Assembly (NCBI GenBank): GCA_032622095.1
Contig: CP136064.1
Span: 42,063,912 to 42,127,911 of the forward strand
Reading direction: 5' to 3'
DNA: 64,000 nt
Source: Siphonodentalium dalli
Lineage: Eukaryota > Mollusca > Scaphopoda > Gadilida > Siphonodentaliidae
Below, piece by piece: positions 41,467 to 52,448 of this stretch. The notes under the pieces were generated by a model. That model did no database searches and was not told the origin of the DNA. It saw nothing but the letters and a program-made list of their open reading frames with translations. The position numbers and the translations under genes are program-made. Position 1 is the stretch's first letter. Each line of letters opens with the position of its first letter.

Positions 41467-41712
41467 TTTAGCCCTTTCATGACGGGAGCTGCGCTGATGC
41501 AGCATTAATGATCCTGTGCCATGTCATTCTCTTATATATGCGAGTTTCCCGTAAGGAGCCTCACATATATAAGAGAATGCATTGGCTTACATAGTCAAAG
41601 TAAATATTGTTATGCCAATGTATTCTCTTATATATGTGAGGCTCCCTATGGGAGACTCGCATATATAAGAGAATGCATTGGCACAGGGTTTTCGCAAAAT
41701 TTCTGTTAATAA
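41467..41712. mobile_element. TTAA-type foldback MITE, right end decayed
   Basis: 'TTTAGCCCTTTCATGACGGG' at the left, paired 'tctcttatatatgcgag' hairpins, ending around 'ttcgcaaaatttctgtta'. Confidence 0.75.
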
Positions 41713-41842
41713 CAGCTGAATGATGGTAGCTGGCAAGCCACCCTGAACATACTGAATAGGTTATGTTTATCTCCTACAAGTAAGTTTGTATGATTGCAAT
41801 CAATCATGCATCTGATTATTTTAAAAATTATGATTTTTGTTA

Positions 41843-42101
41843 AACCCTTTCTATACTATATGGATTCTCCCATTTAGTTAAAAAAGTGTACATCGGAATG
41901 ATCTATTATTCATTTGGAGGGATGTTTAGGTGATAAAAGATCGACAGAAATAAAAGTGCAGAAGGAGCCCTATTTATTGAGGGAAATGTTCAAATAATAA
42001 GTTCAACAAACAACCTATGGTCGTTTGTTTGAACTTATTATCTGAACATTTCCTATGGGATAACTACTCATCAATGATGCTTTAGTATAGAGAAGGTTAA
42101 A
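41843..42101. mobile_element. MITE of the CCCTTTCTATACTA family
   Basis: TTAAACCCTTTCTATACTA and TAGTATAGAGAAGGTTAA are the ends. An internal inverted pair 'aataagttcaacaaac' / 'gtttgtttgaacttatt' lies at about 41998-42045. Relatives: 35640-35930 (inverted), 44884-45085 and 48045-48250. Confidence 0.8.
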
Positions 42102-42969
42102 AGGAGGTCATTAGCCTAGGGTTGAATGTGGTGGTAGAAAAACTTTTTATATATATATCTCTCAGCTTGATGTATCGATCTGATAACATATGATGTCTTT
42201 AGGCAATCCCAAACTGTTGTGCTTATGGAATAACCTGAGCAGATATTGTTAAAGGATTTATTCGGTCTAGAAACTACAAAACGCAATCGGAAAGCCCTCC
42301 CTGTTGTGATTAAAATGATCCAAGTCCCATTCCGATCGCATAATAAATAACTCGTAAAATAAATAAATAATACCACCACCGGTATTCGGAGATTTCCGTG
42401 ACTAAACTACGAGTGACGTACTTGTGGGGAGCAAATTAAAAACACAGATTCGGAACCGGAGTTTATTATGCAGACTACGATGACGTAATCCTAAGTCAGC
42501 CGATACTAAAATGCGGAGTCGTATGTGCGCGTGTGGTGTATAGATTACGTTACGCTTTGGCCGTTTAGCTGGAATAGAAGACAAGAACTATGTTAAGAAA
42601 GTAATTAATAGCGCCTAGAATGGTTGTTGTTTTTGTAGCCATTAATAACATGCCGGCACATGTCTGTTTTGGTAAATAGATGGCAGTAATTAGTGCTTTG
42701 ATTGTCTCGCGTATTCACTCGGTGATTTGTAATCACTCAGTGACTATTCATCAGTGTCAGTCGCCAACTTATTTGCACTCTAAAATGCCACAAAGTGAAT
42801 AGAAAGAACATTATCTCTCTGGTCATACATATATAAGAAGCGCCCAAATTTATATAAACACTGGGCTGAATAATGTTAACTCTATTTAGGCGCTTTTGTT
42901 TCGTGTTTGTTTGTTGTTTTACTTTCGATATAAATATCCCGAGTATCTGTCATCTCCACATATTCCAAG

Positions 42970-43059
42970 ATGCCTAGTAGATGTAGTGTGTTCAGTTGTG
43001 GGCGGGCTAGCGATCCAGTATTTAGTACCACCAAAAAGACAACACAGTGCGTAATTTAG
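42970..43059 (+). pseudogene. THAP-type zinc finger fragment (transposase or host gene remnant)
   Basis: ATG opens MPSRCSVFSCGRASDPVFST then TKKTTQCVI and a stop. MPSRC-x4-C is the usual start of a THAP domain (C2CH zinc finger, about 90 residues), which binds DNA in P-element and Kolobok transposases and related host proteins. The domain is cut after 29 residues where the foldback-bearing insertion begins; no continuation was found. Confidence 0.55.
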
Positions 43060-43702
43060 AACGCTCTTTATTGTCTACCGCTTTTGTGAGACGGAAGCAT
43101 GGACGCTCTTTATATTTAAAGGTACTCAACCCGTAAAGAGGGTCCCCATCTCAACAGATTCCAACAACAACAATCCGATCAGAGGGTCCTATATTACTAT
43201 TTCTTTGGCTTTGGGGGTAAAAAATATTTGATTCGAGTCGAGGAACCCATCAAACAAAGCTCAGAGTTATTAGATATTGATTTTTCAAATTTGTTATGTT
43301 CTCGAGATGAGTACCAATAACTGCCGTAATCTGCTCTGGATGTGTACTCCAAATCTATTCAAACAGACAAGGATGAATAACTCTAAAATCAAGTGGTAAT
43401 TTTTACGCAATTTTGACTGAGTTCTGGGCCAGATAGTATTCCCGATAATGAAAAATAATAGATTTCTAAAATCGATATCTAACAAATCTGAGCTTTGATG
43501 GGTGACTTCCTCGACTCGAATCAAATATTTTTGACCCCGAGGCCATTGAAATAGTAATTGAGAGGAGTTTTATCGGGTTGAGTACCTTTAATTGTCACAA
43601 TATCACATACAAAATCACCCATGACATATCGAAATAGAGCACGTTCATAACTGAGAACGCTCTTTATTGTCTACACCGCGACGAAAATATGGACGCTCTT
43701 TA
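43060..43702. repeat. Foldback element (43121-43588) between direct repeats
   Basis: AGGTACTCAACCCG at 43121 and CGGGTTGAGTACCT at 43588 are inverse ends next to TTAA, with arms of about 130-150 bp sharing 'aaatatttgattcgagtcga'. Outside lie direct repeats 'gaacgctctttattgtctac ... atggacgctctttat' (43060-43111 and 43654-43702). Confidence 0.75.
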
Positions 43703-44883
43703 TTAGAGGCAATCATTGGAGTTTTTCTAAGCTAACAATTCAAAAAATCCTCTCTAGAAAGTCAATATGTGCCATCAAAACGTAAAATAAAACGAACGAC
43801 AAACACAAACTGAAAAACAATGCCAGGCTAGCATTCAATTAAAAAAAATGTCGTTATGCCAAACTGCAGCCTAACTAATAATTATTGTAGTTTCAACAGT
43901 CCGTTGTGTATTCGAGTGAATTATTTTGTTTACTCACTTATCGATCTTGACTGGAAGGATTTTAGCAAGCTATTCACAGTCGTGCACTTCTCCACACAAA
44001 ATGTTTTGTGTGAAGAAACAGACAGGAACATTATTATGACGAATATAAGCCATCATGATACATGTACTAGTACAATAACCACCACCTTTTTAATCACACC
44101 CCATTTGTATTTAATTGTACGCATATAGCGCACAACGGGATGACACTAGTGTGTAAATTAGCTTCCGAAATTGGTACCATACAACGAAGAATGTACCGGT
44201 ATATGGCCTAACTTGTATTCTTTCAGAAACAGTTAAATTAGTTTCGCACGAAATTCCGCTCGCTCATTGCATTTCTGCATAAATTAATCTCATTTCAAAC
44301 AACTTTTATCGCCTCAAAGTGCATTTTAGCCATCATTATTCGTTATATAATCCAACATTCTAGCAAAGCCAGTTCATAATTCAGCACATTCAAACAGTTT
44401 TATTCCGTAATCGCTATTTATCGTAAAGGCTTAGGTAAATAACCAGCGTAATTTATCAACTCGTTACGCGATTGGCGGAATTATTTCAAGCTCCACCCAC
44501 CGCTGTCATCGGTAAGCGTCGCTGCAGATGATCGGTCATGTGACCGCGTTGTGGTCATGTGATCGCACTCACGTGACTGACTTCGGATATTTCCGCGATT
44601 TTTTTAATATCATAATAATAAAAATACTATCTGCTCGATTTTGAATTTTCTTGGGGAAATGGGTCTGTTAGACATATATTATTAGTATTATGACGATAAA
44701 AAAAATATTTTTTTGACAGACTAATTCCTTTAATGAAGCATATCATTAAGCAAAACCGTGTTTGGTCCTCTGGGCTATGTTTTGTCGTGGGATATCAATT
44801 GTTGAAAGAGTGTCCTAATTTGAGAGATTAGCTTTTTTGCATTTTGAAATTTGCAACTTCAGGTTTCTTGAGAGCAGACAAAT

Positions 44884-45310
44884 TAACCCTCTCTATACTG
44901 AATGAATTCTCCCATTCAGCTGTAAAAAAAATTGGAATATTTTATTAATCATTGTTCAGGTAATAAAAGTAGTCGACAGACAGAAAAACAGATAATACAA
45001 AGCAAAATTATTCATACTCATTGCAGGGAAATATTCAGATAATAAGTTCAACAAACGATCTATTATCTGAACATTTCCATAAACCAAAAAAATTTCACTG
45101 TCACAGATGTCGCTAGAGGGTTTCCGGGGAATCCTGAAATTTTGCAACAGCCCTGTGCCAATGCATTCTATGAAATATAGGAGCTTCACATATATAAGAG
45201 AATGCATCTGCCTAACAATATTTACCTGGGAGACTCGCATATATAAGAGAATGCACTGGCACAGGATATTTTATGCTGCATCTATGCAACTCCCGTCATA
45301 AAATGGTTAA
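44884..45310. repeat. CTATACT-family MITE fragment next to a TTAA-type MITE fragment
   Basis: 44884-45085 has TTAACCCTCTCTATACTGAA and a 'cagataataagttcaacaaa' hairpin. 45131-45310 has 'ccctgtgccaatgcattct' and ends 'cccgtcataaaatggttaa'. Confidence 0.7.
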
Positions 45311-45473
45311 GGCCCCGTATTAATCTTAAGTGTATAATTAGATTACTGGTTGCTTTTGCATTTCTGTAATTGATCAACTGAATTAGGGTCTGTACAAAAG
45401 CATTTCAGCCTGTCATTAAAGTTTACAGTAGGTTCCAACCTGTCAATGACCAGTTATTTCAAGGCTTGCCACT

Positions 45474-45722
45474 TTAACCCTTTGAGTGCCAGGGGCCGAT
45501 CTCATCGGCCCTAAACCTACAAAATAAGTCTGTTAAAGAATATAAGAATAAATTATTAAAATTGTAAAAAATTGTAAACAAAAATAAATTGTTAGGCCAA
45601 TGCATTCTCTTATATATGCGAGGATGCGAGGCGACCTATGGTCGACTCGCATATATAAGAGAATGCATTGGCACAGGGTATATGGGTTGATACAAAAATC
45701 GACCTGGCACTCAAAGGGTTAA
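45474..45722. mobile_element. TTAA-type MITE, CCCTTTGAGTGCCAGG subfamily
   Basis: The ends are TTAACCCTTTGAGTGCCAGG and GACCTGGCACTCAAAGGGTT-AA. The core hairpin has an extra GGATGC step relative to sister copies. Confidence 0.92.
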
Positions 45723-45932
45723 AGATGTAGAATGGATTACAACTTCTTGTGAAGTACTCAAAAAAGCTTAATATATAAGACTATAATGCTAACAATAAAA
45801 TTCCTCATTACAGACAAATTTGAGTTTGGTTGGATGGATGGTTTACATTATTATTATTTGTATATATCACAATCATGTCATGAAAAAATAAATCAAAGTT
45901 ATGTTTCTACTACTGAGTCATTTTCTCCCTCT

Positions 45933-46368
45933 TTAACCCTTTACCCAACAAAACGGCCAAAAACGCCCTAATAAAGCTTCAACAGCCTAAAATATCTTCG
46001 GTCTGTCTCAATAACACCATACAAATATGGATATCATTGGAACCGGTTCATTGACCACATTGTGATGGTTACAGTTATGCCCTATGCCAATGCATGTCGC
46101 CTCGCATATATAAGAGAATGCATTGGCCTAAAAAAAATCTTTTTTTAACACTTTTTACCATTTTTTCTTACATTCTTTAACAATTTTGTAATTTTTTCTT
46201 ACATTTTTTAACAATTTTTATAATATTTTTCTACATTCTTTGACAATTTTATCATTTTTAATATGTTAAGCCAATGCATTCTCTTATATATGCGAGGCGA
46301 CCTATGGTCGACTCGCATATATAAGAGAATGCATTGGCACAGGGCCGTTCTGTTGGGTAAAGGGTTAA
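45933..46368. mobile_element. TTAA-type MITE, CCCTTTACCCAACA subfamily
   Basis: TTAACCCTTTACCCAACAAA at the left and TCTGTTGGGTAAAGGGTTAA at the right. The interior keeps the GCGAGGCGACCTATGGTCGA hairpin and has 'ttttacaattttataa' low-complexity runs. Confidence 0.9.
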
Positions 46369-46462
46369 GAGCAGTTATCATGAGGTCCCATCTATATGCT
46401 TTAACTTCTGTATACCACTGTTATCATGACCATCTGCATTCTTCACCCATTGTATACCACAT

Positions 46463-47838
46463 ATGTGACCCGCCATATCAAATCCAGTCGGAAGTCGGGA
46501 TTTTTTTACCCTGTGCCAATGCATTCTCTTATATATGCGAGTCGACCATAGGTCGCCTCGCATATATAAGAGAATGCATTGGCCTAACAATTTTTTACAA
46601 TTTTAATAATTTGTTCTTGTATTCTTTAACAATTTTATAATTTCACCCATACAGAGCCCCAGACAAACATGAGCAGACGACACTCTTCTATGTGCTTCTA
46701 TATATGTGTGGGGCTCCCTGCAGGGTAATGGATGTTTTTATACGCCCGTTTGATAAAAACGGCCGTATTATAGTATTGGTCTATCCGTCCGGGCGTTAGA
46801 GTGAACCAAATTTAATAAAATTTGGTATGTGGGTTTATTAGCCGAAAAGTAAGTTCAAGTTCGAATTTGGGTTCCGCCCGCCAATTTTCACCGGAGTTAT
46901 GCCCCTTATTTGACGTTTTTTGACTTAGAAAATCCTTGAAATTTGTTGTCCGGATGATAACTTTAGTATAGTTTATCAGAATGAATCCAAATTTGGTATA
47001 TTACTTTCTCCCACCAAAACACAGGTCAAGTTCGAACTTGGGTTCTGTCCGACCATTTTGGCAGAGTTATGCCCCTTTTTCGACTCAGAAAATTCAGTTT
47101 TGCTTATGTTTTTTGGTTTCCGGATGATAACACGATTTTGGAATGTTTATACGCAAAACCCGTTTTTTTGTGGATTACATATATCGAAATACAGCTCAAG
47201 TCCGAATTTCGTTTTAATCCGATAATTTTTGCGAGAGTTATGGCCCCTTTTTTTACGTAATTTGACTTAGAAAATCCCTGAAATTTGTTGTCCGGATGAT
47301 AACTTTAGTTAGAGTAAACCGATTTCAATCAAATTTGGTATGTGGGTTTATTAGGAGAAAAGACAGCTCAAGTTCGAATTTGGGTTCCGTCCGCCAATTT
47401 TCACCGGAGTTATGCCCCTTATTTGACGTAATTTGACTTAGAAAATCCCTGAAATTTGTTGTCCGGATGATAACTTTACTAGAGCTTATCGGATTCAATG
47501 ATAATTTGGTATATTACTTTCTCCCACCAAAACACAGGTCAAGTTCAAATTTGAGTTCCGTCCGCCAATTTTTACCAGAGTTATGCCCCTTTTTACCAGT
47601 TTCCGCCGACCCAAGAGAGGGCGTATTTTGCACGCCCAGCGTAGCTCTTGTTTTATTTTATGTCCTAAAAATTGTAAGAAACATTTATTTAAAAAACATG
47701 ATAAAAAATTGTTAAGCCAATGCATTCTCTTATATATGTGAGGCGACCTATGGTCGACTCGCATATATAAGAGAATGCATTGGCACAGGGTAAAAAAAAT
47801 CCCGACTTCCGACTGGATTTGATATGGCGGGTCACATA
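46463..47838. mobile_element. TGTGACCCGCC foldback element split by a HINE-like insertion
   Basis: TGTGACCCGCCATATCAAAT at 46463 and its inverse ending at 47838 flank hairpin arms with the shared 'gcattctcttatatatg' core; TA lies outside both. Between the arms (about 46735-47656) is a complete HINE-like repeat. Confidence 0.75.
46735..47656 (+). repeat. HINE-like element 'ttatacgcccgtttgataaaaacggccgtattatag'
   Basis: It starts with an inverted head (TACGCCCGTTT ... AAACGGCCGTA), carries about five cores with 'gttgtccggatgataactttag' and 'aagttcgaatttgggttccg' at 160-170 bp intervals, and ends GGGCGTATTTTGCACGCCCA then GCGTAGCTCTTGTT. Confidence 0.85.
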
Positions 47839-48044
47839 TTAGGGGAGGTTGAGATAGTAAAACTTCAAACTTGGGTTCTATAGTAATATTTTGTCTTTTC
47901 TTACAAGAATGACACAGTTGGAAATGACTTCTCGCCCGAACATCGTCAAAGAGAAGAAGCAAAGTGATTAGAGGGTTGTTCACATGAACTGCAATAACAT
48001 ACTAGTACCTGCAAATGGCTGCAGTGCCCACATGACTGACTTAA

Positions 48045-48398
48045 CCGTTTCTTTACTTAATGAATTCTCCCAAACAGTTATGAAAGTATTCATTGGAGGG
48101 TCTATTTATCATTAGATTCTGTTGGGATGTTCAGGCAATATAAGGAATCCTATTCATTAGTGGGAAATGCTCAGATAATGTTTAGTAGTTTGTTGAATTT
48201 ATTATCTTAAGGGATAACTACTCATCAATGAATATTTAGTTTGAATTGGGCTAACTAGTGGATAATTAAGAAATGACTTGCAGATCGATTGGATTTTGAC
48301 CGACAATAATTAAACAAAGTGTGTAAATCCAAACTTTGTTTGATTACTCTGCCGATCAAAACCAATGACCCCAATCGATCTGCAAGTCATTCCTTAAA
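48045..48398. repeat. CTATACT-family relative and a 136 bp foldback
   Basis: 48045-48250 resembles the CCCTTTCTATACT MITE but is decayed. 48263-48398 folds back: 'attaagaaatgacttgcaga' pairs with 'tctgcaagtcattccttaaa'. Confidence 0.7.
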
Positions 48399-49300
48399 TA
48401 TAATCATAATCATATACCAGTACATTTTAACAGAACATTAATCATTTGAATTTTGTTTTCAAAACTAACATAACAATTACAAGTAACATTGTTCAAATTC
48501 CAACACACTCTCCCAATAACAACATGCATGTACTTATTCATGCGGGCGCTATAATAACATGCATGCATGTACTTATTCATACGGGCGCTATAATTGCGCG
48601 AATGTAGAGCTCTGATTACAATAATATGAAATCGTCAATAAAATATCCCTCCTGCATTTGATTGGAGAATGATACCAGTGGATGGTCCGTGATTAGCAGA
48701 CATTGATATCCTTTAAAAATATTCATCTGCTGTAAGCCTCTAATAGATGACACGCCAACCAACGAAAGAAAGAACGACTATAACATTCCTTCCTGTTCAG
48801 ACCATGCAGCAAAAATCACGTTTGTGTGATACACATGTGTTTTTATTTCACGCCCTGCAACCAACATTATTCATCTTATTCATGCCAAACCTCACATGAA
48901 TCTTTGGGGTGACCTCTTAGATGGGATCCGTGAAATTTTCCCAAATTTTGTTAAAAAAAATCATGGCACTATCTGAACAGCCCACATTTATTTGGGAAAA
49001 TATACAGTTATGTATAGGGTCACTTCTAGATGGGAGCTAATAAATTTGGATGATTTTCAATCAAAAACATGGCTACCAGCAGCCATCTGGGATTTTACTC
49101 TTTGTATGACTTTTCGGCATGCCCTACAGTTAACATTTTCATCCAATTGATCCCAAACTTCATAATATATATATGGTCGTCGGGTTGACCTCTAGTATTG
49201 CTAAAACATTAAAACTGCATTGCTTGTCACTCCAAGGATTGCAATCTATGACATCACCTCCAAGTTGAGCTACATAATAAAAAGGGTTTTGATTGATGAG
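48399..49300. other. Intergenic stretch with minor repeats
   Basis: A 36-40 bp tandem duplication ('atgtacttattcatgcgggcgctataat') lies at 48520-48595. 48895-49200 is a fragment of the 'cagcagccatctgggatttt' family. The rest is unassigned. Confidence 0.6.
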
Positions 49301-49302
49301 TG

Positions 49303-49455
49303 TGGGTTATGTTATCTAATATATATTTTGGGACTTCTGTGTGTGTGTGTGTGTGTTAGCTGTTTTGGACGGGTCAAATCGTGACCCGTCCAAAACAGCT
49401 AACACACACACACACACACAGAAGTCCCAAAATATATATTAGATAACATAACCCA
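49303..49455. repeat. Perfect palindrome, 74 bp arms, 5 bp loop
   Basis: The arms 49303-49376 and 49382-49455 are exact reverse complements, even through a (GT)9/(AC)9 run; the spacer is AATCG. Sequence includes 'gttatctaatatatattttg' and 'ctgttttggacgggtca'. Confidence 0.97.
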
Positions 49456-49940
49456 AATCGTGACCCCGTCCTGACCTTGACCTTCAAAAAGGTCAATTCA
49501 AGGTCAAATCTGGTAAAATGGGACGGATTTCGACGAAATTTGATACCTAGAGGTACTTTTGGACGGGTCAAATCGTTACCCCGACCTGACCTTGACCTTC
49601 AAAAAGGTCAATTCAAGGTCAAATCGCGAATTTTGACGAGATTTCGACGAAATTTTATACCTAGGGTTACTTTTGTCCGAGGAGTGTTTTGGACGGCTCA
49701 ATCGGTGACCCCAACCTGACCTTGACCTTCAAAATGGTCAATTCAACGTCAAATCTGGTAAAACCTGACGGATTTCGACGGGTACGTACTTTTGTCCGGG
49801 GAGTGTTTTGGACGGGTCAAATCGTGACCCTGACGTGACCTTGACCTTCAAAATGGTAAATTCAGGGTCAAATCGCGCAATTCGCCGAAAAGCAGAGGGG
49901 AATCAGCCCGGACGAAGTCGGGTCCACCAGCTAGTAATAT
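49440..49940 (+). repeat. Tandem repeat with AAGGTCA motifs, ending CCAGCTAGT
   Basis: About four units of 100-120 bp, each with 'cctgaccttgaccttcaaaa' and '(a)ggtcaattcaaggtcaaat'. It ends with a hairpin CCCGGACGAAGTCGGG followed by TCCACCAGCTAGT. The same end appears reversed at about 50747 (ACTAGCTGGTGTGCCCGACT). Confidence 0.85.
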
Positions 49941-50746
49941 ATATTTGTCAACCTGTTTAAATCCCAGCAGAACAATAAATGGGGTCAATGTTTGAACATT
50001 ATAGGCCCCTTTGAGACTTCCATAAATCTTGTATATTACTTCATTACTTCCATTCCTCTATGTACCTCTCCATACAGAACTCACTTAAATTTTGAACCTT
50101 ATAGGCCATTTAATGTGTCCCTATAATATTACATGTGAATTAAACATAATTCCAATTATCCCCGCTTCATGTGCACCTATTTTTGTTATTTCAATTTTTT
50201 CAGTAGCGTTGAAATATTTTCTTGATTTTCTAGAGCAATTGATCGAAAACTATGGAAATTTCCTCCGTCCGTTCGTGTTTCCGTCACACTTTATGGTTAT
50301 GCATGGACGAGGGAAAATATTGTTTTTCACCAAGTTATTCCCCTTTGTAGTTAACTCCTCTCAATCTCATAGCTTCAAATGTACAGAATTGAAACTTTAC
50401 TTTAGGATATTGGTACCCATATATCGATAATCTGCAACATGTATATGTATGGATGACAGAAAAATAAAAATAAAAATTCACCGAGTTATTGCCCTTTCTT
50501 GGCTTATAAGCATTTTGTTTTCATTTGGATTTTGGGTGTAATCAACTCCTCCCACAGTTTCAAATGAATAAAATTTAAACTTTAGTTATATTGGTACCCA
50601 TATATATTGCTAATGTGCAGCATGTATATTGATGACAGCAAAATCATTGTTCGCAGAGGTATATTCTCCTTTTACAATATAAACTAACTTTTTATTTTTG
50701 AATGAGTTTACCAAAGTTCTATTTAAAAGAGATATATATAACACTA

Positions 50747-50990
50747 GCTGGTGTGCCCGACTTTGTCCGGACTATTTAGGAAAAACTATGGTTCGATCAG
50801 TCCATAAACTATATGAGCGTATATATATATATATATATATATATGAGCGAGGTCAATGACACGGTCGCACGTGAAATTGGACCCGCCCATATTGTTCCCG
50901 GGATCGGTTTAGCAGTTTTCGAGTCTATAACACACATACAGACAGACAGATAGAAGTTCCAAAATATACAATAAATATTCCCTGACCCAT
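50747..50990 (+). repeat. ACTAGCTGGTGTGCCCGACTT element end with (AT)n
   Basis: It opens ACTAGCTGGTG, includes an (AT) run at 50820-50843 and ends 'cacacatacagacagacaga' then 'tagaagttccaaaatata', the same phrase found beside the palindrome at 49330. Confidence 0.65.
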
Positions 50991-51238
50991 GTGGCGAACA
51001 TCTGGTGTGCCTTGTTTATGTGGTGGCGATCGCATATCCACAACTCGCGGTTGTCATTAATTTGTCAGGATTTAATACCGAAATCAATACTAATGTGTCA
51101 CCAGCTGGGGGTCACACAAAAGAGAGTTTGATGTGTATCACGAAATCGTCTGAAGAACTTTCGGCTTGCTCTTACATTTGTGGTTCGGCATTTCGTCGTA
51201 TAGATATGTCATATAGCAGTTGTATATATATACACGGT

Positions 51239-51555
51239 GATAACTTATATTAATCGATTGTTGGATTGTCGAGAACCACTGCGTTGGTATCTGGTAAATT
51301 TCGCAATACACTGTATACAGCCACTCCTTGGAATTAGGAAATCGGAGCGGCCCGATTTCGAAATAATATAATATGCTAGCCATATATCGTATATACATGC
51401 AGCTATTGATAACTTATACTAATCGATAGTTTTGATTATCGAGAACCAGTGCGTTGGTATTTGGTAAATTTCGCAATGCATTACCAGCCACTCCTTCGTG
51501 GAATTAGGAAATCGCGCAGTCCGATTTCGAAATAATATAATATGCTCGCCATATC
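51239..51555 (+). repeat. Tandem duplication, 169 bp unit, upstream of the candidate eIF4A 5' end
   Basis: 'gataacttatattaatcgat' through 'gatttcgaaataatataata' occurs twice, starting at 51239 and 51408. Confidence 0.85.
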
Positions 51556-51870
51556 AACTTATAAATCCATGTCTTATCAGATACTTATTTCGAAATTAGT
51601 ATTTAAACACGCCCCTTGTGTGGTGTTTAACAATAGATGTGGTCACGTGGACTATAGACTTTCTACCTGTGATAGGTGGTGATTGGGCGGCATTGATTGA
51701 ACTTAATTCTGACGAGTTAACTTCGTATAACATAAGCGCTTTGAAATTGGTATTGCGAAATGTATCCATGACGAGAAATAAAAGCTCCGACCACCGAGAG
51801 GAAATATTATTACAAAAGAATTTACTTGAAAATACAACATATCTTGTGTATACTGAAAAGATAAGCCTAA

Positions 51871-52067
51871 ATGAGTTTATCAAAAGTTGTCGAATATGGA
51901 GAAGGTTACAATTTTGAAAATGGTTATGCGAAGAAGGCACCCCAAACGTCTTATCGGAACCGTACTAGAAAGCGCTCACCAAGACAGGACGAGTTTCCTA
52001 CAGGAAACTATGGGTCGGAGTTCGTCGACAGCCGTCTCGGCGAAGAGACCATAATTCCCAATTACAG
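51871..52067 (+). CDS. Candidate alternative first coding exon (N-terminal extension of eIF4A, or separate gene)
   Basis: An ATG preceded immediately by an in-frame TAA opens 65 codons ending at a good donor (TTACAG|GTAATT). The product is polar and low in complexity (MSLSKVVEYGEGYNFENGYA; basic NRTRKRSPRQDE; EETIIPNY). It leaves two bases (AG) that, with the G of the exon at 60364, restore an in-frame arginine codon, so it could encode an eIF4A isoform about 65 residues longer. Upstream sequence holds GTCACGTG and GATTGGGCGG promoter-like motifs near 51640-51690. The phase match has a one-in-three chance of being accidental. I do not recognise the peptide; it may belong to an unrelated gene or be non-coding. 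Confidence 0.35.
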
Positions 52068-52316
52068 GTAATTATTAATTGATAGTAGTTAGGGAATATG
52101 GGAAATATTAAAAAAAAAAAACCACACATGTTATTGAAACCCCCAGATTAGTTGTTTTCCAGACCAGCAATCGTGGACTTTTAAGGGTCTTGGCGAGGGG
52201 AAGGGGTGGAACTTGATCGAAATTTCAATAGTTGGAAATTACAAGCTTGATACAACTGGAAATATCTGACTAAACGTACAGTTTTAATTTGTATTGATAT
52301 CGTTTGATCACAGTTA

Positions 52317-52448
52317 CTGGACATAAAGTCCCCCAAAATAAGGTTTTATTCGAATGTGTGAATTGGTATTGGATCTACTAGCATTTATATTAGTAATATA
52401 CCCATTTATAAAATCGATTAAAACCTTATTTTAGCGACTTTATGTCCA
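52317..52448. repeat. Foldback, ACATAAAGTC ends
   Basis: GGACATAAAGTCCCCCAAAA and 'ataaggtttta' pair with 'taaaaccttattttagcgac' and TTTATGTCC. Likely a small MITE. Confidence 0.75.

Larger units (their letters stand above)
42251..44731. mobile_element. Possible decayed TTAA-flanked element containing a THAP remnant
   Basis: TTAA followed by AGGATTTATTCGGTCT at the left and AGACTAATTCCT followed by TTAA at the right; the inverted match is weak. The interior has a TATA-like box (TTATATAAA near 42852), a THAP-like start at 42970 and a nested foldback at 43121-43588. TTAA targets plus THAP fit the Kolobok superfamily, but this is tentative. Confidence 0.35.

Noticed and set aside
40261-47983. 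Many short ORFs encoding similar peptides (e.g. '[20 protein letters not shown]', '[19 protein letters not shown]')
   Set aside because: They are translations of the two arms of the TTAA-type MITE hairpin in different frames and strands, not a gene family.
47495-47983. 162-codon minus-strand ORF, the longest in the window
   Set aside because: It runs through a HINE-like core and a MITE hairpin; composition follows the repeats and no domain is seen.
51618-51917. 99-codon ORF overlapping the candidate first exon in another frame
   Set aside because: It has no splice-compatible continuation and no family resemblance; more likely 5' leader or promoter DNA.
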